From the NCBI GenBank assembly GCA_037013685.1, contig CM072909.1, forward strand, positions 1,116,001 through 1,180,000: a stretch of 64,000 bases of DNA, given 5' to 3'. The notes beneath the pieces were generated by a model. The model worked only from the letters and a program-made list of their open reading frames with translations, was not told the origin of the DNA and ran no database searches. Each line of letters starts with the position of its first letter. Position 1 is the first letter of the stretch. The translations under genes were made by a program, and so were the position numbers. Positions 1 through 10,138 of the stretch are shown piece after piece. The stretch comes from Acridotheres tristis. Taxonomy: Eukaryota; Chordata; Aves; Passeriformes; Sturnidae.

Positions 1-1595
1 GAATTTCCCTTCTCCAGGTGAACATTCCCAGCTCTCCCAACGTGGCTCCAGAGGGGCTCCAGAATCCCGGGATCATTCCCTGCCCCTCTCAGCCACTGCA
101 GTAAAACAGAAACAGCAGCAGGCAAACCTTTGCAATCTTTGTTTATTTCCTTAAAAACTGGGAATTTTTCCCATCCTGAAGAAGCAGAAAGTGCCGCATC
201 CGAAGGAAAGGAGAGCAATCCCTGGAAGGTCCCTGCCGAGGGCTCCCATCCATCCCCAGGAATTCTTTTTCCCTCTGCCCCATCCATCCCCAGGAATTCT
301 TTTTCCCTCTGTCCCATCCATCTCCAGACTCTGCATTGCAGCCGTTCCCTCCCCGGAGCGTCAATCCCGGAGATTGACGGCTCCATTCCGTAAAAAAACG
401 CGGAATTATCCTCGAGCTGAGTGTTTTCCAGGCCAGCATCTTCATCTCCCGGTGACAGGGATGGAAAACGTTCCCTGTGCAAAGGGAACATTTCCTTGCA
501 AGATTAATTTGGGATTTATTTGCTCTCAGTCCCTCGGGGATTCCTCGAGTGGCTGCTGAGCGTTAACGGAGTGGGAAAAGGGAATAATCGGGATTTTTCC
601 ACTTGACTTTTGCATAAACCCCAATTTAGGGAATGAAAGGTCAAAAAAGGAGGGGAAAAAAACCCCCACTTTGGGCCTTGGTAACTCTGGGAATGCCTGG
701 AATGGTTCAGCATTCCTGGTGAGCAGGATCCGGCCAGAACTTGGTAATGTCCCCACATTTCCATGGAAAAGGGTTTTTGGAGGGAATTTTCCTTGCTGGA
801 GTCGGGCACAGCCCATCCCTAAGGGAAAACATCCAGGCGCTTTTTTCACTGGAAAATAATTTGAAAATGGAAGTTTGAGCCTTTTCCTTCGTTGCTTCCC
901 AAACTTCCCGAGCCCTTTTTGCAGAGGAGGAAGAGAGGATCTGTCCCTCACTTCCAGGGAGGATTTGGGGTGATTCCAGCCGCAGTTCCCAGTGGAAAAC
1001 TGATCCAAAGGAACCGATTGAGACACCACAAGCAAAGCTGGGTTTTGGGATGGAGCTGAGCCTTGGAATTGTACTTCGGAGTCAGGAATCAGGTTTGGAG
1101 GAATCATGGAATTCTTTGGGTTTGGGAGCATCTCATTCCATGGGAATCATGGGAATCATGATGCCTGTTGGAATTTTTATGGATTCCCTCATGCAAAGCT
1201 CCCAGGATTTATTTGCAGCTTTTCCATGGATTTGCACCTCCTGGGCACTCAAAAAGCCTGAGAAGGGTCAAATTCCAGCTGGGAAGTTCCCTAACTTCCA
1301 GTGGCAACAATTCCCAAGCAGTTCTTCCAGATCCCCATCCCAGAAAAAAATTTTTCATTTTTCCAGTCCCAGCTTTGCTCAGTTTTGTTCCCGTTTTCCC
1401 CCCCAGTGACTCTTCCTGAGCTCGGCAATGCCGTAAAATCCACGGATCCGCCGGCGCTCCGGGAAAACACGGTGCCCTCGGATATTGGATACATCCATAA
1501 TTCCTGACAGCTTCCGCTGTTCTCATTAAGCAGGAGAGGGAATTTAGGGCCGGGCTGGGACGGGAATGGGATCGTAACTCAGTGGCAGTGACGGG
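1..1595. other. gene-free flank
   Basis: No splice-bounded conserved ORF or RNA gene was seen here. The sequence is a mildly AT-rich mix of GGGAATTCC-type low-complexity words, with a short direct repeat of a CCATCCCCAGGAATTC-like unit at about 248-330. Short ORFs on both strands show no family resemblance. In the syntenic mammalian interval DCTN1 lies upstream of SLC4A5, but I see no dynactin exon in this stretch. Confidence 0.6.
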
Positions 1596-1597
1596 TC

Positions 1598-1872
1598 TGG
1601 GATTTGGGATCCTGGCCAAGGGCTCTGGATGATTTGATTCCCTTCCAGAATTCCTGATTTTCTCTGGGATTTGGGATCCCGATCAAGGGCTTTGGATGAT
1701 TTGATTCCCTTCCAGAATTCCTGATTTTCTCTGGGATTCAGGATCCTGACTGAGGCCTTTGGATGATTTGATTCCCTTCCAGAATTCCTGATTTTCTCTG
1801 GGATTTGGGATCCCGATCAAGGGCTTTGGATGATTTGATTCCCTTCCAGAATTCTTGATTTTCTCTGGGATC
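1598..1872. repeat. ~66-bp minisatellite, 4 copies
   Basis: Four tandem copies of a unit carrying GGGATTTGGGATCC, GATGATTTGATTCCC and CAGAATTCCTGATTTTCTC words, spaced about 66-70 bp apart. Copies differ at few positions, suggesting recent slippage. No coding sense. Confidence 0.85.
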
Positions 1873-2474
1873 CCTCAGCAGGAGAAGCAGGAGGGATCAC
1901 TGCCCCAGACCAGCTTTGTTTCCATGGAATGCAAACACAAATCTTTCTGGGAGGGAAAAATGACAAATTTGCCCTGAAATCCCTCATTCCAAAGGTTTTT
2001 CTGGCTCCACAGGAGCGGGATTTTAATCGTGAGTGATGACAGTTTAATAATGGGAATGAGGCTGCAGCTTGACATCCGTGGAAATGGGATTGGAAAGCTG
2101 AAATTCCGAAGGATTTGCTGTTGGATGGGGATCGGCACAATCTCGTTATCCCAGTGGTGTCTCCGGGCTCTCCCCAGAGCTCCTGGAATGTCAGAGCTGT
2201 TCCCAAAAATCCCACACAGGATGTGGCAGCCTCATTCCCAGAGAATTCCAGACTTTTCCCTTCAGCACCTGCAGTGCTTTATCCAACCCCAAGGGCAGGA
2301 ATCCCAAAATTCCAGGAGCTGGGAAAGTCCTGGAACCAGCAGCTGTCCTTCCCAGGGCTGAGATTGATCCCATTCCCAGGGATCAGCTGGGATAACAACA
2401 ACCAGGAATCCCTGAGGATCCATGGCAGGGACTGGAAAAGTGGGAATGGGGCAGGAGCCAGTGAGGGCTCCAGG

Positions 2475-2770
2475 ATGGGCTCAGAGCTGGGAGAACATTC
2501 CCAAGGATGGGATTTTCTGCTTTTTCTGGCTTTGTGAAGCTGTTGATCCAGGGAAATCCCCGTGGGATCCATATCCAGGAGGATTTGGGAAGGGAAAATT
2601 GATGCTGAGCTGCTTTGAGAGTGGCCTCTGGGTGAGGCCCAGCTGCTCCCAGTGCTGGGAGAACATTCCCAAGGATGGGATTTTCTGCGTTTTCTGGGTT
2701 TGGGGAGCTGTTGATCCATGGAAATCCCTTTGGGATCCACTTCCAGGTGGATTTGGGAAGGGAAAATCCA
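2475..2770. repeat. direct duplication, two ~125-bp copies
   Basis: Copies at about 2475-2601 and 2648-2769 share the GAGAACATTCCCAAGGATGG word, then a TTTTCTGG stretch, then GTTGATCCA, then GGATTTGGGAAGGGAAAA. No gene content is seen in or around the pair. Confidence 0.8.
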
Positions 2771-2774
2771 CACT

Positions 2775-3105
2775 GAACCAGGAATCTGGAGCCCCTCTGC
2801 TCTGGAGCTGGGCTGGGAGACCTCAGAATGTTCATTGGGAGAAGAGAAATTCCAGGGAGAGCTTCCAGCACATTCCAGGAGCTGTAGGGGTCTCCAGGAG
2901 AGCTGGGGAGGGATTTGGGATAAGGGATGGAGGGACAGGACACAGAGAATGGGAAGATGGAGATTTGATGGGATTTTGGGAAGGAATGAGGGTGTGAGGG
3001 GCTGGGATGGATTTCCCAGAGCAGCTGTCCAAAGTTGGAGCCACCCGGCTCTCAGGGGGTTCTGGGATCCATGGGATGAGCCCCAAACCCTTCCAGGATT
3101 CCATA
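2775..3105 (+). mobile_element. CR1 LINE 3' fragment
   Basis: Contains the avian CR1 3'-end phrases: a 'gagcccctctgctctggagc' stretch, 'ccaggagagctggggaggga', 'gggatggagggacaggacac' and the terminal 'ccttccaggattccat'. Orientation is +. It is truncated and diverged and carries no ORF. Confidence 0.8.
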
Positions 3106-3190
3106 GGCAGCTCCAGACGGGATTTTGGGAAGAAATACTGGATATCCTTGGAATATCCAAGCGCAGCTGGATTGGGAATTCCCTCCCGCA

Positions 3191-3367
3191 GGTGCTGGGC
3201 CTGGCCATGGCCTGGCTGCACTGGCAGCAGCTCAACGAGATCCATTCCCGCCTGGATTGTGTGGATTCCCGGCTGGCGGAACCGCGGGATCTCAGCTTCG
3301 CCTCCCTGGATCTCCGCGGCGCTGGGTGGTGCCTGTGCCTGCCCAGGGAGGGCGGATACGTCCCGGT
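3191..3367 (+). CDS. exon-like ORF of unknown gene
   Basis: A CpG-richer island within noisy DNA. It follows a plausible acceptor (CCCTCCCGCAG) and runs to a possible donor (GTAAAT). The open frame reads from VLGLAMAWLHWQQLNEIHSR through SRLAEPRDLSFASLDLRG to WCLCLPREGGYVP: a short hydrophobic segment, then a charged heptad-like helix, then a Cys-containing tail. The composition resembles a type II membrane stalk, but I recognise no family. An alternative is an internal start at 3208 within a single-exon ORF running to the stop at 3429, whose acidic tail comes from a GAG repeat. It could also be chance. Confidence 0.3.
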
Positions 3368-3439
3368 AAATCCCGGGAATGAGGAGGAGGAGGAGGAGGA
3401 GGAAGGAGCCGCCTGCAGCAGCAAAGTGTGAGGAGGAGG

Positions 3440-4790
3440 AGGAGGAAGAGCGGAAGGTGGAAAAAATGGGATTTTTCCTCTCAGCTCCCGAAGTTTCTTT
3501 AGGAAAATTGGAAAATAATGGAATTTTTCTTCTCCGCTCCTACTGGGAAAACTGTAAAAAAATAGGGTTTTCCCTCTCAGCTCCCATTGGGAAAACTGGA
3601 AAATAATGGGATTTTTCTTCTCAGCTCCCTTTGGGAAAACTGGAAAATAATGGGATTTTTCCTCTCAGCTCCTGAAGTTTCTTTGGGAAAATTGTAAAAT
3701 AATGGGATTTTTCTTCTCAGCTCCAGTTGGGAAAATTGTAAAAACAGGAGGTTTTTCCTCTTAGCTCCTGAAGTTTCTTCGGGAAAATTGTAAAAAAATG
3801 TTTTTATTTCCTTTCAGCTCCTGAAGTTTATTTGGGAAAATGGTAAAATAATGGGATTTTTCTTCTCAGCTCCCTTTGGGAAACTGTTAAAAATGGGGTT
3901 TTTCCTTTCTTTGGGAAAACTGTAAAAAATGGGGTTTTTCCTCTCAGCTCCCGAAGTTTATTTGGGAAAACTGGGAAATAATGGGATTTTCCCTCTCGAC
4001 TCCTCAAGTTTCTTTGGGACAACTGGAAAATAATGGGATTTTTCATCTCAGCTCCTACTGGGAAAACTGGAAAATAATGGGATTTTTCCTCTCAGCTCCC
4101 TTTGGAAAACTGTAAAAAATGGAGATTTTCCTTTCTTTAGGAAAATTGGAAAATAATGGGATTTTTCTTCTCAGCTCCCTTTGGGAAACTGTAAAAAATG
4201 GAGATTTTCCTTTCTTTGGGAAAATTGTAAAATAATGGGATTTTTCTTCTCAGCTCCACCTGGGAAAACTGTAAAAACAGGAGGTTTTTCCTCTTAGCTC
4301 CTGAAGTTTCTTTGGGAAAATTGTAGAAAAATGTTTTTATTTCCTTTCAGCTCCTGAAGTTTCTTTGGGAAAATTGTAAAAAAATGTTTTTATTTCCTTT
4401 CAGCTCCTGAAGTTTCTTTGGGAAAATTGTAAGATAATGGGATTTTTCTTCTCTGCTCCCACTGGGAAAAAATGTAAAAAAATGGGAATTTCCCTTTCTT
4501 TGGGAAAACTGTAAAAAACAGGATTTTCCCTCTCGACTCCTGAAATTTCTTTGGGAAAACTGTAAAATAATGTGATTTTTCTTCTCTGCTCCCTTTGGAA
4601 AACTGTAAAAAATTGAGATTTTCCTTTCTTTGGGAAAACTGTAAAAAATGGGATTTTCCTTCTCAACTCCCACTGGGAAAAACGTAAAAAAATGGGGATT
4701 TTACTTTCTTTGGGAAAACTGAAAAACAAAAAAGGGGTTTTTCCTCTCAGCTCCTGAAGCTCCTTTGGGAAAACTGTAAAAACTCTGGGA
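3440..4790. repeat. ~40-80-bp minisatellite array
   Basis: Roughly 20 or more degenerate copies of a unit made of TTTGGGAAAACTGTAAAA, ATGGGATTTTTC and CTCTCAGCTCCTGAAGTTTC words. It contains many pyrimidine-AG strings but has no coding potential. The antisense ORFs in it only translate the repeat. Confidence 0.9.
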
Positions 4791-5149
4791 ATGCCTGAAC
4801 CCTCCCTAGACTGCGAGGGAGGATTTGGGTTTTTTCCCAATAAATGGAATTTCTGTCATGTTTTCCTCGTTGGGTTGGGGGTGGAGTTCCTGCTGATTTC
4901 CTGGGAAATCATGAAGGAGAGCCCAGGAATTCTTAAAATCAGGATGGGTTTGATATTCCCGGGATGGAGGAAATTCCCTCTGCTGGACCAGCTGAGGAAT
5001 TTTGCCTTTCCCAATAATTTGGGTTTTCAGCCCAAATTCGTTGATCCGGGTGGGAATTCCCTTGGGATCTGGGAATTCAAAATTGGGTTGCTGCCACCCT
5101 GGAGTAGAGGAATTTCAAAAAAAGGAAATTTATCCAAGAAATATGAGAT

Positions 5150-5895
5150 TTTCTCCCAAAAAAATGTGGGGTTTTATCCCCCCAAAATGTGGGGCTTTAT
5201 CCCAAAATGTTCAGTTTTATCCCAAAAATATGTTGGTTTATCCTAAAAGTGTGTGAGTTTATCCCAAAAATGTGGGGTGTTTTCCCCCAAAATGTGAAGG
5301 GTTTATCCCCAAAATGTGTTACTTTATTCCCAAAACTATGGGGGTTTATTCCCAAAAATGTGGTTTATTCTAAAAATGTGGAGTTTTATCCCCAAAATGT
5401 ATTGGTTTGTTCTAAAAATGTGGGGTTTTGCCCCCAAAAATATAGGGGTTTATCCCCCAAAAATGTGGGGGTTTATCCCCCAAAATGTGGGGGTTTATCC
5501 CCCAAAATGTGGAGGTTTTTTCCTGAAAATGTGGAGGTTTATTACAAAAATGTAGGGTTTTATCCCCAAAAATGTGAGGTCTTATTCCCCATAAACGTGA
5601 ACTTTTATCCCCAAAATGTGGGGGCCTCATCTCCCAAAAATGTAGGGGTTTATCCAAAAAAAATGTGGGGTTTTATCCCAAAATGTGCGTTTTTATCCCC
5701 AGAAATGTGGGGTTTTATTCCACAAATGTGTGAGTTTATCCCCAAAAATGTGGAGGTTTATTCCAAAAATGTGGGGGTTTTATCCCAAAAATGTGGGGGT
5801 TTATCCAAAAAATGTGTGGGTTTATGCCCAAAATGTGGGGGGTTGTCCCCAAAAATGTAGGGGTTTATCCCAAAAATGTAAGGTTTTATCCCAAA
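5150..5895. repeat. ~21-bp minisatellite array
   Basis: About 33 tandem copies of a GGGGTTTATCCCAAAAATGTG-like unit with indels of one or two bases. Open frames through it on both strands (for example 5189-5860) are repeat translations, not genes. Confidence 0.92.
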
Positions 5896-6175
5896 ATGTA
5901 GGGGAAAGGAAAAGGGAGAAAATAATAGAAAGAAAAAGGGAAAAAAGGGAAAGGAAAAAGTGAAATTCAAAGGAAAAAATGAAAGGGAAAAGGAAAGGGG
6001 AAAATGTGAAATAGAATAGGAGGAAATGTGAAAGGAAAAGGGACAAATGGAAAGGAAAAGGGAATGGGAAAAAGAAAGTGAAATAAAAAGGGGGGGGGAA
6101 ATAGAAGGAAAAAACGTGGAAAGAAAAGGGGGAAAAGGGAAAGGAAAAGGAAAAAAGGGGAAGGGACAAGGACCC
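5896..6175. repeat. purine-only tract (GGAAAAGGGAAA)n
   Basis: About 280 bp of nearly pure A/G on the + strand, followed by a T16 run at about 6212. Such homopurine/homopyrimidine mirror tracts can form triplex DNA in vitro; that property here is inference. Confidence 0.85.
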
Positions 6176-7344
6176 AAAATCCATTTTTCCTGAGAGTACC
6201 GGAAATCCCGTTTTTTTTTTTTTTTTTGGTGGCAATTCTCATGAATTGGGATATTTGGGAACGGGAGCTCAGCCTGGCTCCTGCGCATTCGCAAACTGCC
6301 GGGCTCTGTCTCCCTCTCCCGACCATTCCCAGCTTTCCCTCCAAGCCCAGCAGCCCCAATTCCCAGGCCAGGCCTGGAAAACTCCTCTGGATCCCAATTT
6401 TTCCCAGTGGAAGTGCAGCTGGGGCACCTTTGGAATATTTGCGGATATTTTGGCCAAAATCCGGGGGTTTTTGGAGATGGAAGAGGTAAAGCTGGGAGCA
6501 GCGCAGGGAATTGGGATGAACTCAGATATTTTGGGAATTATTTCCCTGTGGGCTCCTGGGATTTTACTTTGCTTCCTTCTCCCCTCTCTCTCCAGGAAAT
6601 TTAATAAAAAATGGGAATTCAATAAAACCCTGAGGGATTCAAGGTGATAAATTCCAATGAATTCCTGTGGATTCAGAGGGAAAAAGCAAAATTCCATTTT
6701 TTTCCTCTCGATTTCCAGGACAAAAGTTGGATTCTGATTTCATGGTGGGGGTGGGGCAGATTCTATCCCAGGATTCATCCTGGGATTCTTGGGGAAAATG
6801 GATTTTCCTTCCTCTTGGGCTCCCAGCTCAGCCATTCCCACAGAGAACGAAATGCCTGGAAAATGGGAAAAGTGGATTGAAGCAGGAAATTCCCAAATCT
6901 TTCCTCAAAATCCAACATTCACAGGGACTCCGAGGACATTCCCAAATTCCCTGCTCCACAGGGAAGGGAAAATCTAATCCAGCGGGAGCTGGGATAAAGC
7001 TTGGATCCCACCCGGACTGGGACATGGGCTCATTCCCGAGGGAAAAGCCCCGATCTGGGAGGAGTCCAAAGCTCCAAATCCCATTTCCCAGTCCCGGTTT
7101 TTCTCTGGAATGAAGGGCTGGGCGCCGTTGGATGGGAATTATTGATATTCCCGATAAAAGGCTGCAGGGAGCGGAGGAATCCGGGCGGAAACGGCAGCGG
7201 AGCCACGGCCAATTCCCGACCCCGAATTCATGGATGTGGAAAGGAAAACGTGGAATTGGGAATAATTCCAGGAATTCTGGGGCAATCCCGATGCTAAACC
7301 CACTCAGGCTGGGGGTGATCCCCCAGGGGCTGATCCCAGCTCTT

Positions 7345-7600
7345 CAGGGAGTTTGGGATCATCCCACTGAGGGGGATTTGGGATCATCCCATGGATGAGG
7401 ATTTGGGATCATCTCATGGATGGGATTTGGGATCATCCCATGGATGTGGGTTTAGGATCATCCCACTGATGGAGTTTTGGGATCATCCCATGGATGGGGT
7501 TTGGGACCATCCCACTGAGGAGGTTAAGGATCATCCCATGGATGTGGGTTTAGGATCATCCCATGGATGGGGATTTGGGATCATCCCACTGCTGGAAATT
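7345..7600. repeat. ~25-bp minisatellite
   Basis: Around ten copies of a TTTGGGATCATCCCATGGATG unit. The core GGGATCATCCC is a near-palindrome. No gene is implied. Confidence 0.85.
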
Positions 7601-8679
7601 CCTGCCACTCCCTAAGATCCAGACACGGAGCCCGGAAATCAGAGCAGTTCCCCTCCCGAATCCCTGTAAAACGAACCCAAATCCACAGGGAAAAAAATCC
7701 CCCCCAACCCTGGAAACCCCAAATCCTGCAGGTTGGGGTGGATTTCCCACATCCTGGTGGTCCCACGTGGAAACCCCATCCCTGGGCAGGGCCGGATTCC
7801 GTCGGCTCCGCGTTCCCTGCCGGAGCTCCCCGTGATCCTCCGCGCTCTGGCATCGACTGGCGCTGCCCAAAATCCATCAGCGGCCAGAGCCGCCGGCACT
7901 GGAGTGGATGGGATGTGGGAAGAGCAGCTCTGACTCCAGGCAATCCCGGCTTTCCCTGGACCTGCTCCGCAGCCCGTTCCCAAATATTTATTTTTGGGGG
8001 AGCTCAAGGTGAGTTTGGAAGGGGAAAAATCATTTTTGGGGTTTCACGGCAGGGCTTTGCTTTCCCTGCCCGGATTTCCATGGAATTAGAGTTGGGTTTT
8101 CCAGCGGTTCTGCTCCGGGTTGGTTTTCAGGGTTTTAAGGAGGGAAAAGCTCTGTGTGGGAAATATCCGAGAGAAAAATCCCAAATTCTCCCACCCCGGA
8201 ATCGAGCAGGACCTTTTGTTTATCCGTGTCTAACAAAGCCTGGCTTTACCCCGGGGTTATTTGTGCTGCCCTGCTCATCCTGATTTCCCAAAAAAATCCT
8301 GGTTTTTCCCAGCTGGAACGGTTTGTATCCCAGTCCATCATCTGGGAACCCCGACCTACCTGAATTTCCTGGAGGTTGTGATCCTTCATCTTTTAAAACT
8401 TTATTTTTAAGAGTAAAAATATTCCTGCCTGAGCTGGGGGGTGTTTTCCTGCTTTTCCTGCTTTTCCAGCTTCCTAAAATCCTCAGGATTCACCTGGAAT
8501 GTTTTTGGGAAGCCAAGGCTTGTGGATGACGTTATCCCTAAAACTCCCCAGTTTGGGTTTTCCCTCCAGAGCAAAAACCCCTAAATTTGTTTGTCCCTAA
8601 ATTAAATCAATTCCTGCCAAAAGAGTCGGATTGATGGAAAAAAATCCCAAATCTTGGAAATCGAGTTTAAATCTCAACC

Positions 8680-8842
8680 AGGATGGGGCTGGAGCTGGAC
8701 TGGGATAAACTGGATTTGAAGACTGGGATAAACTGGATTTGAGCTGGAATGGGATAAATTAGATTTGAGCTGGAACAGGATAAACTGGATTTGAGCAGGA
8801 CTGGGATAAACTGGGTTTGAGGACTGGGATAAACTGGATTTT
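8680..8842. repeat. ~24-bp minisatellite
   Basis: Six or seven copies of ACTGGGATAAACTGGATTTG separated by GAGCTGGA- or GAAG-type linkers. Confidence 0.85.
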
Positions 8843-9199
8843 CCCCAGGGAAAAAGGGCCAGGAATTCACACCCTGCCAGGCCCAGCAGCTCCAGGCATT
8901 CCCGTTTTCCAAGATTTTGGGCTGGAATTAGGATTTTTCTCCCAAAGAAAGAGCTGGAAAGTGCGGGAATGCCACTCGGGATCGCCCTCCCAGTGACCTT
9001 GGGAGGCATCGACCGGGCCGGGAATAGAAACAGCCGCGCCCGGGCAGCCGAGTGTGAAAGGCAATCACTGGAGGTCAGCTAATTAGGGAGTCGTTAATTA
9101 ATTAATAATCAACATCCCTGGCAAAAAAAATCCCACCGGGATCAAACAGGGAAAGAGCTGGAAGTGGAAAGGAAACGTGGGATTGGGGATGGGGAGAGG

Positions 9200-9545
9200 A
9201 AAATTTGTGTTGGAAAATCCCTTTGGGATGTGCGAGGTCACCCTGGAATAACGGGAGACTCCAGAATTCTGGGAAATTCCAGGGAAATGTGGGATCAGGG
9301 ATGAGGAAAGGAAAATCCCTTTGGGATGTGTGGGGTCACCCTGGAATAACGAGGGGCTCTGGAATTCTGGGAATTTGTGTCGAGAATTCTGCCAGGCTCT
9401 GGAACTTTGGGAAATTCGTGTCCCAGAATTGTGCCAGAAAATTTCAGCAATTCTGGGAAATTCATGTCGGGAATTGTGCCGGGAAATCTCTGGAATTCCG
9501 GGAAATTCTTGTCTGGGAATTGCGTCGGGAAATCTCTGGAATGTT
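9200..9545. repeat. degenerate minisatellite
   Basis: Two long copies containing CCCTTTGGGATGTG and GGTCACCCTGGAATAACG, then several short copies of GGGAAATTC-TGTC-GGAATTGTG. No coding potential. Confidence 0.7.
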
Positions 9546-9814
9546 CTCCTCCACTTCAGGGACCCTCAGAGCAGCGGGAATTGGAGGCTGGGGATGGAAT
9601 CCCGGGAAAATCCGGCTGGAATTTCGGGAATATGGGGAGAGAAGGGATGGCACAGGATGAGTCAGGGGTGGCAGAACAAGGAGGTGCCAAAGGGTCCCCG
9701 CTGATCCCAGGGAAGCTGCAGCCAGGAATCCCGCTGGGATATTCCCAAGTGAAGGATTCCATAGCAGGGAGCTCCTGTCAGGCGTGCAGAGAGGTTCTTC
9801 CCCTCCCTAATCCC

Positions 9815-10030
9815 ATAAAATCCCCAATCCCATAAAAATCCCAAATTCCACTCAAATCCCAAATCTCACATAATCCCCAATCCCATAAAAATCCTCAATC
9901 CCATAAAATTCCAAAACCCATAAAATCCCAAAACCCATAAAATCCCAAATCCCACTCAAATCCCACAAAATCCCCAATCCCACAAAATCCCAAATCCCAT
10001 AAAAATCCCCAATCCCATAAAATCCCAATC
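9815..10030. repeat. (AATCCCATAAAATCCC)n microsatellite-like array
   Basis: About 215 bp of short CCCATAAAAATCCC / CCCACTCAAATCCC units. It ends only about 35 bp before the first recognised SLC4A5 coding codon, so it lies just upstream of the presumed acceptor of that exon. Confidence 0.85.
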
Positions 10031-10065
10031 CTGCTCCTTCCCCAGCTCCCCCCAGCAGCCGGGCC

Positions 10066-10138
10066 ATGCTGGACGATGAGGATGGGATGAGCGAGCGCGG
10101 CCTCGGCGGCTCCCGGAGGAGATTCGAGGATGAGGAGG
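10066..10138 (+). CDS. SLC4A5: SLC4A5 coding exon 1
   Basis: Residues 1-24: [12 protein letters not shown]...RRRFEDEE. Acceptor-like CCCCCCAG strings precede it at about 10045 and 10055, so the ATG probably sits in an internal exon after a non-coding leader. It ends in phase 1 at the donor GTGAGTG (10139). Downstream lie four more copies of this exon edge and donor. Reading through the true donor gives an immediate TGA at 10144. Confidence 0.85.

Larger units (their letters stand above)
6230..9815. other. gene-free stretch upstream of SLC4A5
   Basis: No convincing exon was found. It holds small minisatellites (listed separately), a GC-rich patch at about 7800-7960, a possible donor (CTCAAG|GTGAGT) at 8009 and an AT-rich homeodomain-like patch near 9080-9115. 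SLC4A5 non-coding 5' exons or its promoter may lie here, but nothing identifies them. Confidence 0.5.

Noticed and set aside
2279..3424. 381-codon - strand ORF
   Set aside because: Shadow of the duplicated block, CR1 fragment and exon-like ORF on +; Ser/Pro-rich with no domain.
5150..5895. Regularly spaced repeats that look CRISPR-like
   Set aside because: Units are contiguous with no unique spacers, in a vertebrate intergenic region; simple minisatellite.
7830..8009. Possible small exon ending CTCAAG|GTGAGT near 8009
   Set aside because: Good donor but no convincing acceptor or conserved peptide; could be a non-coding 5' exon of SLC4A5, not supportable from sequence alone.
1..10000. 3' end of DCTN1 expected upstream by mammalian synteny
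   Set aside because: Looked for dynactin-like exons on + and found none; the neighbour may lie farther upstream or synteny may differ.
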